Positions 47,201-55,934 of a stretch of DNA of 64,000 nt are shown piece after piece; within the stretch, counting starts at the first letter, position 1; each line of letters opens with the position of its first letter. Below the pieces are notes generated by a model. That model did no database searches. It was not told the DNA's origin and saw only the letters and a list, made by a program, of their open reading frames with translations. Source of the DNA: Chloroflexota bacterium (GTDB lineage Bacteria > Chloroflexota > Dehalococcoidia > JACPQD01); NCBI GenBank assembly GCA_016190665.1, contig JACPQD010000002.1, positions 1 through 64,000 on the forward strand, written 5' to 3'. The translations under genes were made by a program, and so were the position numbers.

Positions 47201-50200
47201 GCCTGCCGGCATAGCTACGCTCGCCATGTTGTTAAGAATCGGGATATTCCGTTTTCCGCTGTAACTGCTGTTCCACCAGGGCGTCTGCGGTCTGGCGGCC
47301 GGGTCCACTTTGGTGAAGGTGTCGGCGGTCCCGGGGTAGCTCCCCGTGTTGCCCGCGTTGTCCGTGGCACGCGAACGAAAGTAGTACGTGTGCCCGGCCT
47401 CGCCAGTGAACAGATCGTAGGTCTTGGTGGCCGGAACGTTTGTCTGCCAGTCGATCCAGGCGCCCCGGCTTGAATCCATGGACTGAATATCGTAGCTTCG
47501 GATGCCCGCGGGAACGTCCGCCCCGCTCCAGTTCACCTGAAACACGCTTTCGTAGGTTGTTGCGGAAAGGGCCTGGACCTGGGACGTGGGCAAGACGCGG
47601 TCGATGCCGAACCAGGTCCCACCCCCGGTTTCGGCGTAGCCGGCGCTATTGACGGCCCTGACGCTCCAGTAGAGCCTGGCGTAGTCCTGAGTGAAAGTCC
47701 CGGTGTAGCTGGTAGTGTTGCCTGCCACCGTGGCGCTAATCAGGGGCGAGGGGTCGGCCCAGACGTCCGAGGCGGTGCTGACGCGCACCTGATAGTTGTC
47801 CGCGCGGAGCGCCGCCGTCCACTCGAAGTTGATTGAGAGGGTGTTCCAGAAGGTGCCGTTGTTCACGAGAGTGGAGGGAGCGACCGCCTGGAAATCGCTG
47901 GGACGGATATAGGGAATGTTGTAGCTGGTGGTGATGGTCTGGCTCGCCCCCGAGTCGCGCTTGATGGCGTTGATGCGAATAGTATGGTTCCCCGTTGTAT
48001 ACTCCGGCGACCGTATCCAGAAGCCGTGGCGGGGATACAGGGAGTAGTTGGGGTCGCGCGTGTCGCAGTCGGGCCCGGCATCAGGCCCATAGTGGTCCAG
48101 CAAACGCCAGCTCTCCGAGCCATCGGTGGCGCGGTTGACCCAGGCGTAGACATCCGGCGCCTGGATGCCGCCGTAGCCGACCGGCACGCACATATGGGTG
48201 TCGTTGGTGTTCAGATTGAAGAGCGCCGGACTGCCGATGCTCACGCCGCCGCTGGCGACGCTGAAGTTCCACGTATCGACGCTGAAATCAGACTGATTTG
48301 TGCCATCGGTGGCTCTGGCGCGCCAGGAATAGATGTTAGGTTCGAACGACGAGGTCCAGCAGGTGCTGGAAACGGCGCCGCTGCTTCGGTACAGGGATGT
48401 TGATCCCTGCGGCAGATACACCTCGAAGATGTACTGGACGGGGTCGCCGTCCGGATCGCTGGCGCCGTTGACGCAGAGCTCAACGGAGCCGTTGGCCCCC
48501 GAAGCGTCTCTCAGCCACCAGTTGTACGGTGATCTCAAGCTTGGGCGGTCCGGAGGCCGCCCCACCGAAGCCGGCGTGCCATTCAGGGTGTAGGTCCGCA
48601 CCTGCCGCTCCGGACTGGCCCAGTTCAGATCGCTCTTGGTGGCCAGTTCGACGGCCACGGCGTAGCTCCCGCGCGCCAGGCTGGCGGTATCCCAGTTAGT
48701 GCTGATCTCCCACTGGTCGCCGACAGTGCGGAAGCTGGGCATCTCCTCCGGCACGTTGCCCTTGAGGAAACGCATGGAGCGTACCTCAGAGAAGTAGGTC
48801 GCCCGGGCCACCAGGTGGACGCTGCTGGCCTGGGAGGGCGAAGGCGGGGTGATGTCGAACATGGTGATGTGGGCGGTTGACGGCGCAGCGTTGCTCCTAA
48901 CCGTGATACGAATGTAGACCTCGCCACCCTGAACACTTACGCCCTGGTTGTCCTTGAGTATCCAGTCGCCCCTGTGCGAGCCGTCATTCGACGGGACGAT
49001 CATCGGGACAGCGATGTCGACAGTTGACCCCGGCGATGTTGTGGCGACCGAAACCGATGCCGGTCCGTTCATCTGCTCGCCTCTGGCGAAGGCCAGCGAG
49101 AAGCCAGTCCACGTCGAAGTCCCTGTGTTTCTCAGACGCCAGATCTTATTGATGGACTGGCCTGGGGAGACGACGGTGTCGTCGGGGTAGGAGACGTCGG
49201 AGACGAAGGTGGCTGCCGACACACGCCGAGAAACGTACGGGTCTTGGGCACCCCAACCGCCGGGGTCACTTACTGAAGTGGGCCCGGGTGCAGGTGAGGG
49301 GTTAGATGGTGGTGTCGACGCCGGCTCCGGCGGTGGCGGCAGCATGTTTCCCCAAACGATTGTGCTGAAGTCGAAAGGAAATGGCACGGAGGCTATCAAT
49401 TCCTTGGGATCGGTTCTGTATCTCCCGTCATATTCGATGTGAAGAGAGTAGTTCCCTTGCGCGAACCCCGACCACGTTTTGTGGGCGGGATCGAGCGTGA
49501 AGGAACTGCCAGACTTCGAGAACGTAACACTTCTCACATAGGCCGCGTCGATAATTACGTTCCAATACCACGGTACCAGCCAGAAGTTCCACTGGACATC
49601 TGCCGTGACTATCGCTGGCCCTGGCGTCGGCGTTAGCGACGGAGGACTCGTATTCGCATATCGGGGGCTTAGATAGGCCACTCTCCGCTGCAGTTGCCCA
49701 TCCAGACCCCGAATGCTGTCGTATGGTAGTTCTTGCACACCGCTCCGTGGGCTGGTAGCCGCGTTGATGAGTGTTCGCCGTTGTGCGTCGAAAATGCCCA
49801 TGTGCGTGGCTTCTCGGGCCTCATTTTCACGGTAGACTACCAAGTCGCCGTCCCCGGGGGCTTCGCCTGGCCCCGGCGTCCTGGCTAAGCCCTGGCCGCT
49901 AAACCACTCTAGGTAGCCTTGCGCGGTCTTATCCCCCCCGCCGATCAAGCCGAGGAGCCCTGTTTCCCGAAATATGGCGTAGACGAGACCGGAACAATCA
50001 AACTGATACACTCCGTTAACCAGTTCTCCGTTACCTACGTTGTCTCCCGACTTATAGATAGTGGCCGACGGGTTGTCGGAGTACTTCCTCGCCGCTTTGA
50101 GGACGGCGCTCAGGTTGGTGGCAGCCGAGTCTGCGCGTGGCAGCGCCTGGGAAAGCGAAGGCTTCGGCGCCACGGCAAGAACCGAAACCATGACCATAGC

Positions 50201-50233
50201 CAACACAACCGCCAGACGAAATACTCGTTCCAC
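44207..50233 (-). CDS. giant secreted multidomain surface protein with NlpC/P60-like peptidase
   Basis: 2008 residues. In order: signal peptide (1-30); an NlpC/P60-like cysteine peptidase domain (Cys in FDCSGLVYAIF at about 79, His in THMGIFD at about 143); a bacterial Ig domain of the NBR1-like kind (INKIWRLRNTGTSTWTG); fibronectin-type repeats; a DUF2341 domain (YPVKLHFDSGTNPTAAQ); a LamG-type lectin fold; a CARDB domain (PDLAVLSVTTYPNPGGGTLV); a pre-peptidase C-terminal domain (DALESDDTAANAQPF, DQDWVSF); two Thr/Pro/Ala linkers; and a C-terminal domain starting GWNLISAAYYL with two GWN-type units. It probably binds and remodels peptidoglycan or glycans at the surface. The GTG at 50233 is chosen, with GGAGG 6 bases upstream and a signal peptide behind; the frame runs on to 50446 through repeat DNA. 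The stop is close to the hairpin cluster. Confidence 0.9.
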   Translation of the reverse strand: MERVFRLAVVLAMVMVSVLAVAPKPSLSQALPRADSAATNLSAVLKAARKYSDNPSATIYKSGDNVGNGELVNGVYQFDCSGLVYAIFRETGLLGLIGGGDKTAQGYLEWFSGQGLARTPGPGEAPGDGDLVVYRENEAREATHMGIFDAQRRTLINAATSPRSGVQELPYDSIRGLDGQLQRRVAYLSPRYANTSPPSLTPTPGPAIVTADVQWNFWLVPWYWNVIIDAAYVRSVTFSKSGSSFTLDPAHKTWSGFAQGNYSLHIEYDGRYRTDPKELIASVPFPFDFSTIVWGNMLPPPPEPASTPPSNPSPAPGPTSVSDPGGWGAQDPYVSRRVSAATFVSDVSYPDDTVVSPGQSINKIWRLRNTGTSTWTGFSLAFARGEQMNGPASVSVATTSPGSTVDIAVPMIVPSNDGSHRGDWILKDNQGVSVQGGEVYIRITVRSNAAPSTAHITMFDITPPSPSQASSVHLVARATYFSEVRSMRFLKGNVPEEMPSFRTVGDQWEISTNWDTASLARGSYAVAVELATKSDLNWASPERQVRTYTLNGTPASVGRPPDRPSLRSPYNWWLRDASGANGSVELCVNGASDPDGDPVQYIFEVYLPQGSTSLYRSSGAVSSTCWTSSFEPNIYSWRARATDGTNQSDFSVDTWNFSVASGGVSIGSPALFNLNTNDTHMCVPVGYGGIQAPDVYAWVNRATDGSESWRLLDHYGPDAGPDCDTRDPNYSLYPRHGFWIRSPEYTTGNHTIRINAIKRDSGASQTITTSYNIPYIRPSDFQAVAPSTLVNNGTFWNTLSINFEWTAALRADNYQVRVSTASDVWADPSPLISATVAGNTTSYTGTFTQDYARLYWSVRAVNSAGYAETGGGTWFGIDRVLPTSQVQALSATTYESVFQVNWSGADVPAGIRSYDIQSMDSSRGAWIDWQTNVPATKTYDLFTGEAGHTYYFRSRATDNAGNTGSYPGTADTFTKVDPAARPQTPWWNSSYSGKRNIPILNNMASVAMPAGYPVKLHFDSGTNPTAAQLYNASLSSPKGNDIRVVYNDSTELDRLVENFTSSAIDIWFRTQVSIAGGASNGTSHQLYYGNSGAGTPPSDKSRIFWPAVDGNTMRLYDMREASGLTLNDRSGHANASLQPQHTWVAGKFGSAVSMPPDDTTPPRPLITAGSTGLSGSAFTIEGWVKFRQDRGGIIMSQGIPTQKRRMSVHMSSGRMYLQIHHPDDTDSHLEADGSFTDATYSDYFHHFAITFNGDREVKFYIDGQLDSTKTTSKSGIMAYDAPLYLGGHEYGEDLLRGTLAGFALSNVVRTDLSYGQAGLITTGPSLAAGASIDPPIAGTPDLAVLSVTTYPNPGGGTLVQAVIQNQGARSTQNGFYIDLYRNHLPTGPNDTTGSVRYWVASPIDAGATITVTTVVSDTVGTSGFYPRSPGSEITSTLYVQADSTGAVPNTSTTKSISAPALMCVATADALESDDTAANAQPFAVGGGAQSHNFHVAGDQDWVSFNGTAGTTYSITTSTLGVYADTALSLYAPDRVTLIASNDDSGAGLASQIIWAPSTSGTYYVKAANWDPNVGGCGTSYDLSITTSATPTPTATATITPTPTATVTPTATPTPTATSTPTVTATATQTATPAPTATATPTVTTYRGPVATVPAATGGSVPSDDGSVTLTIGAGDTAANASFQVTRHVNDPAFPPGSGSFTFAGKQVEIQAFDPSSGAPISGFTFTNPVQLCFTYNSADIPGVDPSALKIKQYDAATSTWGDLTGITVNTSTAKVCGFTTHLSYFALAAPAMPTPVSGGGGGGGGGWTPPTTTRTRTPTATATPTATPTPTTTPTGTATPAHGTVILSKGWNLISAAYYLKDPSVEAVLGNVADKVLHLDAETGAWEYATKFGSEWSGSLKELEVGYGYWVNSLIDGPLTYSYEPKARPAPVQELGAGWNMIGYINPDLAPSTNLGAYLASISGKWDSLYRYNPAMGFEVAKPAFGFTTMDYGRGYLISMSEAGTLTP

Positions 50234-50860
50234 GTTGCGCCTCCCGCCTTGAAATGATGAATGCTGAATGATGAATGCGGAATGCCACGCCCTACAACCT
50301 GGCCGAAAAAGTACAAGCCGACCCTCTGATCTCCAGAAAAGGTCGGCTTGCCTATGCTGATGCGGCCTTTGAGGAGGTCGCCCGCTCGAGGGGTACAGAG
50401 GCCACCCTGCCCCCCAACGGGCCACCCGCCCACTACACAGCCCCAAATTTGCGTTGCTATCGTATCACGGGGGGGGGGGGGGTGCATATCAATAGCAATT
50501 GGTGTGTTTATGGTTTGCTTAGTGGCACGGGAGAGGAGAAGGGGGGAGGGAGGAGGGAGGAGGCGCCGCAATAAGTGAGTATGTACTCATCATAAGGAGC
50601 GATCATTGGTCAGCGCAGGACCCGGGGGCTGAGGGTCATGCGAAGGCGCCCGCGGGGCCGCAGGGGTTGGGGGTCAGGGGCCGGGGGACGGGGGAAGGGC
50701 ACGGGGCGGAAGCCAGGAGCGCGAAGCAGGAAGCAGGGAGCGGTCTGAAAATGATAAATGATGAGCGATGAGTGATGAAAGCTGCCGTGCTCGTGCGTTC
50801 GGCTCGCCACCTCTGGCTGAGTGTGGTATGATTACAACACGCAGATTTCGGGGGTGAGCC
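50234..50860. other. repeat-rich spacer with a G14 homopolymer
   Basis: GAATGATGAATGC words adjoin the giant gene (50254-50280) and return at 50745-50785. A run of 14 G lies at 50469-50482. GGAGGGAGGAGGGAGGAGG-like purine blocks follow at 50538-50567. No gene is seen; a possible -10 box TATGAT (50827-50832) with TCGCCA (50804-50809) points to the antitoxin gene. Confidence 0.55.
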
Positions 50861-51142
50861 ATGGTTTCGCCAACCAGGAAATCCATCGGTGGGAAGAGAG
50901 GCCGGCTCTCGCACGGCCCGACCCACGAGCGGGTGACGATCACGCTGCCTGTGGCTACGCTGCAAGGCGCTCGCCAGCGCGCGGCCGCCGCGGGCGCGTC
51001 CTCTCTGAGCGCCTACATCGCCGCGCAACTCGAGGAGAGTGAACGCGGCGAGAGCTACCGGAAGTATCTTGAGGAGCGCTTCCGCGACCAGCCCATGACC
51101 GAGGAGGAGCAGCGGTGGGCGGACAGCCTCCTCGGGCTCTGA
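50861..51142 (+). CDS. VapB-like antitoxin
   Basis: 93 residues. The N-terminus contains ERVTITLPVATLQGARQRAAAAG, the pattern of a ribbon-helix-helix DNA-binding fold, followed by an acidic helical tail that would wrap the toxin (EERFRDQPMTEEEQRWADSL). The PIN gene starts inside its last codons. The usual role is to neutralise the toxin and repress the operon. Start ATG at 50861. Confidence 0.78.
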   Translation: MVSPTRKSIGGKRGRLSHGPTHERVTITLPVATLQGARQRAAAAGASSLSAYIAAQLEESERGESYRKYLEERFRDQPMTEEEQRWADSLLGL

Positions 51143-51507
51143 CCCTGGACAGTGGAGCGTTGATCGCCGTGGAGCAGGGCCGGCGCCGCGTGGAAGTCGC
51201 TATCCGCAACGCGCTACAGAAGGGCGCCGCGGTGCTCGTACCCGCCGCCGCGCTCGCTCAGGTCTGGCGGGGCAGCCCGCGCCAGGCGCGTCTCGCCCAA
51301 ATGCTCGCCGCTCGCGGCGTCCAGGTGGTGCCTCTCGACGGGCTGCAAGCGCGGCTCGTCGGTGTGCTCTGCGGCCACCAGAAGCACGATGACATCGTCG
51401 ACGCCTCAGTCGCCGTCGTCGCGCGCCAGTCCAGAAGCCTCGTCCTCACCAGCGACCCCGAGCACCTCCGGAAGCTCGATCCCGCACTGCCCATTGAGAA
51501 GGTGTGA
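51115..51507 (+). CDS. PIN-domain toxin (VapC-like ribonuclease)
   Basis: 130 residues. The PIN acidic residues can be picked out: Asp in LTLDSGALIA, the Asp pair in HDDIVDASVA, and Asp in LTSDPEHL. VapC toxins cut tRNA or rRNA in the absence of antitoxin. The GTG at 51115 lies within the antitoxin gene (28-base overlap) and has GAGGAGGAG just upstream, provided by the Glu codons of the antitoxin, so translation is coupled. Confidence 0.83.
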   Translation: MGGQPPRALTLDSGALIAVEQGRRRVEVAIRNALQKGAAVLVPAAALAQVWRGSPRQARLAQMLAARGVQVVPLDGLQARLVGVLCGHQKHDDIVDASVAVVARQSRSLVLTSDPEHLRKLDPALPIEKV

Positions 51508-51518
51508 GGAGTAGCCGA

Positions 51519-51554
51519 GATACAATAACCAAGATACAAGATACAAGATACAGA
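51519..51554. repeat. AGATACA short tandem repeat
   Basis: AGATACAATAACC followed by AGATACA three times at 7-base spacing, shortly after the PIN gene. Of the same low-complexity type as other spacers in this window. Confidence 0.6.
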
Positions 51555-51626
51555 GCCCCACCCCGACCCCCAACCCCTGGCCCCCGTCTCCCTCCTCGCT
51601 CCCCGCTTCGCGCTTCTGCACAACGT

Positions 51627-51655
51627 TTGCCATTGCCCTCACGATTAAGTAAAAT
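51627..51655 (+). promoter_or_regulatory. promoter of the EF-G-like gene
   Basis: TTGCCA (51627-51632) and TAAAAT (51650-51655) are separated by 17 bases. The leader would be about 30 bases. Confidence 0.55.
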
Positions 51656-51690
51656 GATAGCAGTCTCTCTACTTGCAAGGGGGTTATTTG

Positions 51691-53772
51691 ATGAAGAGCT
51701 ACCGGACGGAGCAGATCCGCAACATCACTCTCTTATCCCATGGTGGAGCGGGTAAGACTTCGCTGTCCGAGGCCATGCTCTTCGATTCCGGCGCAATTAA
51801 CCGCTTGGGCAAAGTGGAGGAGGGGAACACCACTTCTGACTACGATCCTGACGAGGCTAAGCGCCAGATCAGCATCAACATGTCCCTTCTGCCCTGCGAG
51901 TGGAAGGATAGCAAGATAAACGTGATTGATACTCCGGGCTACGCCGACTTTGTCGGCGAAGTGAAGGCGGCGATTCGGGTGGCGGACGGCGCGGTGATAG
52001 TGATCTGCGCCGCCTCGGGAGTCGAGGTGGGGACGGCCCAGGTGTGGCAATTCACCAGCGAACCGCTCCTTCCTCGCCTCATCTTCGTCAACCGGATGGA
52101 CCGCGAGAACGCCGATTTCTACTCGACGCTGGAACAGGCGCAGGCTCGCTTCGGCAAGGGCTGTGTAGCCGCCCAGGTCCCGGTGGGCGAGGCCAGCGGC
52201 TTTCAGGGCGTGGTCGATTTGATAGGGATGAAAGCTTACCTGGGACCCGAGGCAAAGGCCAGCGAGGTTCCCCAGGCGCTTCAGGAGAAGGCGGCCTCGC
52301 TCCGGGAGAAGCTGGTGGAGGCCGTGGCGGAGACCGATGATAACCTGATCACGAAGTACCTCGAGGGCGGGGAGCTGACCGAGGCCGAGCTGCGCCAGGG
52401 CCTGGCGACCGGTGCGCGAAGCGGCAAGATCGTCCCCGTGTTCACTGGCTCAGCGACGCAGAACGTCGGCGTGGCGGCCCTGCTGGACGCCGTGGTGAGC
52501 TACTTCCCCTCTCCCAAAGAGAGCAGAGAGGCGGTCGCCACCAATCCGCTCAAGGGGTCCGAGGAAGTGCTTCCGCCGGCGGAGGATGGCCCGCTGACCT
52601 GTCTGGTTTTCAAGACCACGGCGGACCCCTACGTGGGCCGCCTGTCCTATTTCCGGGTCTACTCCGGCGTCTTCCATAGCGATTCCCCGGTGTGGAACTC
52701 GACCAAGGGCAAAGCGGAGCGCGTAGGCCAGATCTTTGTCATCAGGGGCAAGAGCCAGGAGCCTATCGGCCAGTTGGCAGCGGGCGACATCGGCGGTGTG
52801 GCCAAACTCGCTGAGACGGCCACCGGAGACACTCTCTCCAGCAAGGACCATCCCCTGGTCCTGGCGCCCATCGAATTCCCCAAGCCCGTCTTCAGCGTGG
52901 CCGTCTCTCCCAAGACCAAGGCCGACCTCGACAAGCTGGGGCAGACCATCGCCCGTCTCACCGAGGAGGACCCTACCTTACACGTAAGGAAGGACGCCGA
53001 TACCAACGAGATGGTCCTGTCCGGAATGGGCGAGTCCCACGTGGAGATCGCGGCTGAGAAGATGCGGCGCAAGTTTGGGGTCAACGTGACCGTGGACACG
53101 CCCAAGGTGCCCTACAAGGAGACGATTCTCTCGTCGGTGAAGGCCGAATACAAGCACAAGAAGCAGACGGGCGGCCACGGACAGTATGGGCATGTCGTGC
53201 TGGAGGTGGCGCCGCTGCCGCGCAGCGCGGGTTTCGAGTTCGCCGAGAAGGTCGTGGGCGGGGCGGTCCCCAAGAACTACATACCCGCCGTGGAAAAGGG
53301 CCTCGCCGAGGGATTGCAGGAGGGCGTCCTGGCCCATTATCCTGTCGTAGACGTGAAGGTCACTCTCGTCGATGGGAGCTACCATCCCGTTGACTCATCG
53401 GAAATGTCCTTTAAGATTGCCTCGCTGCAGGCATTCAAGAAGGGCCTTCAGGGGGGGCGCCCGGTGCTTCTGGAACCGGTGGTGAACCTGAGGGTCACCG
53501 TCCCGGAACAGTTCACCGGAGACGTCATGGGCGACCTCAACACCAAACGGGCCAAGGTGCTGGGGATGAACCCGGAGGATGGCACGAGCGTGATCGACGC
53601 CCAGATTCCCCTGGCGGAGGCGCTGCGCTATGCCACCGAGCTGCGCTCCATCACTCAGGGGCAAGGGGTCTACACCATGGAATTCAGCCACTACGAGGAA
53701 GTCCCGGCCCACGTTGCCGAGAAGGTAATCGCCCAGGCGCAAAAGGACAGGGAGGCGGCGGAGAAGGGATAA
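51691..53772 (+). CDS. elongation factor G-like GTPase (EF-G2 type)
   Basis: 693 residues, the length and five-domain order of EF-G. G motifs: P-loop SHGGAGKTS, where true EF-G has AHIDAGKTT; VIDTPGYADF (G3); NRMDREN (G4, normally NKMD). The switch region reads EEGNTTSDYDPDE. Domain IV is complete (GGHGQYGHV, PKNYIPAVEKGL). The altered P-loop and NRMD place it with the divergent EF-G-like paralogues rather than the main translocase, so a second fusA should exist elsewhere. The ATG at 51691 has AAGGGGG upstream. Confidence 0.88.
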   Translation: MKSYRTEQIRNITLLSHGGAGKTSLSEAMLFDSGAINRLGKVEEGNTTSDYDPDEAKRQISINMSLLPCEWKDSKINVIDTPGYADFVGEVKAAIRVADGAVIVICAASGVEVGTAQVWQFTSEPLLPRLIFVNRMDRENADFYSTLEQAQARFGKGCVAAQVPVGEASGFQGVVDLIGMKAYLGPEAKASEVPQALQEKAASLREKLVEAVAETDDNLITKYLEGGELTEAELRQGLATGARSGKIVPVFTGSATQNVGVAALLDAVVSYFPSPKESREAVATNPLKGSEEVLPPAEDGPLTCLVFKTTADPYVGRLSYFRVYSGVFHSDSPVWNSTKGKAERVGQIFVIRGKSQEPIGQLAAGDIGGVAKLAETATGDTLSSKDHPLVLAPIEFPKPVFSVAVSPKTKADLDKLGQTIARLTEEDPTLHVRKDADTNEMVLSGMGESHVEIAAEKMRRKFGVNVTVDTPKVPYKETILSSVKAEYKHKKQTGGHGQYGHVVLEVAPLPRSAGFEFAEKVVGGAVPKNYIPAVEKGLAEGLQEGVLAHYPVVDVKVTLVDGSYHPVDSSEMSFKIASLQAFKKGLQGGRPVLLEPVVNLRVTVPEQFTGDVMGDLNTKRAKVLGMNPEDGTSVIDAQIPLAEALRYATELRSITQGQGVYTMEFSHYEEVPAHVAEKVIAQAQKDREAAEKG

Positions 53773-53842
53773 GAGGTTTGAGGTTTCAGGTTCTAGGGAA
53801 GAGGGGGGAGGTTCCTTGCCCCTACAACGTCTAACCTCTGCC

Positions 53843-54289
53843 CTAGCCCGTGGGATGCCCGCTCTGCCAGACGGACTGATAGGTCTCGCCCTTTATCGCG
53901 TTCAGTAGCTCCTCCGCCTCGATCTGCAGTAGTTCGTTGAAGCTGCGGGCGCAGGCGTCCACCACAGCGGCGTGCTCGGAGGCTACGAGGCGCTGCACTA
54001 TCCTGTCCCAGATACCCAGTCGCTCAAGGCTCCTGACATACTTCGGCCACGGGATAACCGTTATGCTCTCGGGGCGAGCGAAGCGCGGCCGGAGCCGGCG
54101 CAAGCTCCTGAAGCGGTCCTCTATGGAGTCCACCATGGGTACGACCTTGACCATGGGACCTTCGACGGAATCGGACCGGAAATCCACCAGGACCGCTCGC
54201 CGTAGCAGCGGAAAGTACATTGAGACAACCTCGGCTGAATCAACGCTCCTGCAGATTTCCGCGATATCGATGCAATACTCGCTGTCCAT
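53843..54289 (-). CDS. conserved hypothetical protein, unknown
   Basis: 148 residues, soluble, with no signal or membrane segment. The N-terminal half is mixed strand (AVLVDFRSDSVEGPMVKVVP), followed by RPESITVIPWPKYVRSLERLGIWDRI and a helical end. Regular codon use and a GAGAGG site before the ATG at 54289 support a real gene. No family is recognised. Convergent with the EF-G-like gene. Confidence 0.65.
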   Translation of the reverse strand: MDSEYCIDIAEICRSVDSAEVVSMYFPLLRRAVLVDFRSDSVEGPMVKVVPMVDSIEDRFRSLRRLRPRFARPESITVIPWPKYVRSLERLGIWDRIVQRLVASEHAAVVDACARSFNELLQIEAEELLNAIKGETYQSVWQSGHPTG

Positions 54290-54343
54290 CGTCGCCTCTC
54301 AATAGCGGGCTTGACAAAGGGCGACGCCTGCGTCGCCCTTATT

Positions 54344-54559
54344 CTACTGGAACTCTACTAGCACGTGGCCGTGGGGCACGCTCTGGCCGGCGCTAACTCT
54401 AACCTCTTTGACAATACCAGTCTCAGTAGACTTGATGGGGATCTCCATCTTCATGGCCTCCAGGGTCAGGACGTCATCGCCGTACTTCACGCTGTCTCCG
54501 GCCTTCACCTTGACACTGAGCACCTTGCCCGGCATTGGGGCTACAATCTGGGCTCCCAT
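54344..54559 (-). CDS. free-standing biotinyl-domain protein
   Basis: 71 residues forming a single biotin/lipoyl hammerhead domain: VAPMPGKVLSVKVKAGDSV, the biotinylation motif EAMKMEIPI with its Lys, and VSAGQSVPHGHVLVEF. It is the carrier subunit of a biotin-dependent carboxylase or decarboxylase (acetyl-, propionyl- or pyruvate type). The partner enzymes are not in the window. The ATG at 54559 has AAGGAG 6 bases upstream; the reading to 54589 overlaps the tyrS stop. Confidence 0.85.
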   Translation of the reverse strand: MGAQIVAPMPGKVLSVKVKAGDSVKYGDDVLTLEAMKMEIPIKSTETGIVKEVRVSAGQSVPHGHVLVEFQ

Positions 54560-54585
54560 CCAGTTCTCCTTCCTATAAGCTAGCC

Positions 54586-55773
54586 TCACCTATTATCTGG
54601 CGGCCCGCCACTCACCACCCTGAAAAACTGGCGCCTTTTGCCACCCACTCTGATAATTGTTCCATCTCCCACGCTGGCCTTACCCGAGACTCTCTGGCCA
54701 TCGACGGTTACGGTTCCGCCGGCGATCAGTCTCTTGGCGGCGCCGCGGCTTTCGGCCAGGCCTTCCTCAACCAGAAACCCTGCAAGCTCCGCTGCTCCAA
54801 TGGTGAACTTCTGCCCGGTTGGAAGGGAGCCGACACCGGAGCTAGATCGATCCGCAATCCTGCGTGTGAGCTTACTCGCGGATACTTCGCGGACTTCTTC
54901 TGCTACCATCTCTCTTCTCTGGAAAAGGCGCTCGAAGCGGCCGTCGGCTTCCTCGGCGGCCTCGGCGCTGTGAAACTGGGCAACTATCTCGCGAGCCAGC
55001 CGTTTTTTCAGCAGCATAGGGTTGATAGACTGGGAGGCCATCTGGAGGCGGAACTCCTCCAGTTCCTCGTCCGGGACATCGGTCAAGAGCTCGAAATAGT
55101 CCAGGATGAGGGCATCCGGCAAGGACATGACCTTGCCGTACATCTCGCTGGGGGGCTCGTCTACGGCGATGTAGTTGCCCAGGCTCTTGCTCATCTTCTG
55201 GACGCCGTCGGTGCCCACAAGGAGCGGCATGAGGAACACCTGCTGCGACGTCTGTCCCACGATGGCCTGAAGCTGTCTGCCCACCAGGCAGTTAAATCTC
55301 TGGTCGGTGCCGCCGAACTCCACGTCTGCCTCGATCATGACGGAGTCATGGGCCTGGAGCAGCGGGTAAAGCAACTCCGTGATGGCGATGGGCTTGCCAG
55401 CGGAATACCGGTTGGCAAAGTCATCCCGGGCCAGCATCTGCGCCACGGTGAACTTGCTGGTCAGCTTGATAACGTCGCTAAGATCAAACTTGCCGAACCA
55501 GTCTGTCTGCCACCTGACTTGAGTCTTCGTCTTATCAACTACCTTGAAGAACTGCCGCATGTAGGTCTCGGCATTGGCCTTGACCTCCTCCGCCGAAAGC
55601 ATAGGTCGGGTGACGGAAGCGCCGCTGGGGTCGCCGATCTGGGCGGTCCAGTCACCGACGATGAGGATGACCTGGTGGCCCACCTCTTGAAGCTGGCGGA
55701 GCTTCCTGAGCCCCACCACGTGGCCAAGGTGGATATCGGGGCGGCTGGGATCGAAGCCTTGCTTCAGGCGCAA
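54586..55773 (-). CDS. tyrS: tyrosyl-tRNA synthetase, start region disrupted
   Basis: 395 residues as read from a TTG at 55773. Class I motifs are present: DIHLGH (HIGH-like), GDWTAQIGDPSG, FGGTDQRFN, KMSKSLGNYI, and a C-terminal S4 RNA-binding domain (LAGFLVEEGLAESRGAAKRLI). The usual N-terminal helix lies upstream but in pieces: DLHTILKRGVAEIIVEEEF is in this frame without a start codon, while a second copy with an ATG (55943) is 77 bases further upstream, out of phase, and stops after 34 codons. Either the protein starts late, or the gene is damaged, or the sequence has an assembly fault. It otherwise looks intact. Confidence 0.85.
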   Translation of the reverse strand: MRLKQGFDPSRPDIHLGHVVGLRKLRQLQEVGHQVILIVGDWTAQIGDPSGASVTRPMLSAEEVKANAETYMRQFFKVVDKTKTQVRWQTDWFGKFDLSDVIKLTSKFTVAQMLARDDFANRYSAGKPIAITELLYPLLQAHDSVMIEADVEFGGTDQRFNCLVGRQLQAIVGQTSQQVFLMPLLVGTDGVQKMSKSLGNYIAVDEPPSEMYGKVMSLPDALILDYFELLTDVPDEELEEFRLQMASQSINPMLLKKRLAREIVAQFHSAEAAEEADGRFERLFQRREMVAEEVREVSASKLTRRIADRSSSGVGSLPTGQKFTIGAAELAGFLVEEGLAESRGAAKRLIAGGTVTVDGQRVSGKASVGDGTIIRVGGKRRQFFRVVSGGPPDNR

Positions 55774-55801
55774 GGGCCGTCCCGATTCGAGGAGTCTTAT
55801 G

Positions 55802-55934
55802 AACTCCTCCTCTACGATGATCTCAGCTACCCCACGTTTCAGGATAGTGTGGAGGTCCTTGCTTGCTGGCGTTTTGTGAACTCCTCCTCGACGATAATCT
55901 CAGCTACGCCGCGTCTGAGGATGGTGTGCAGGTC
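55802..55934. repeat. tandem duplication of the tyrS 5' end, 77-base offset
   Basis: Copies at 55802-55857 and 55879-55934 match at 48 of 56 positions. Most differences fall in third codon positions, and the proteins encoded differ only at Lys versus Arg over the helix. The offset is not a multiple of three, so the copies are in different frames. Confidence 0.85.

Noticed and set aside
50234-50446. N-terminal extension of the giant secreted protein
   Set aside because: The added residues come from the GAATGATGAATG repeat spacer; a signal peptide and GGAGG mark the start at 50233.
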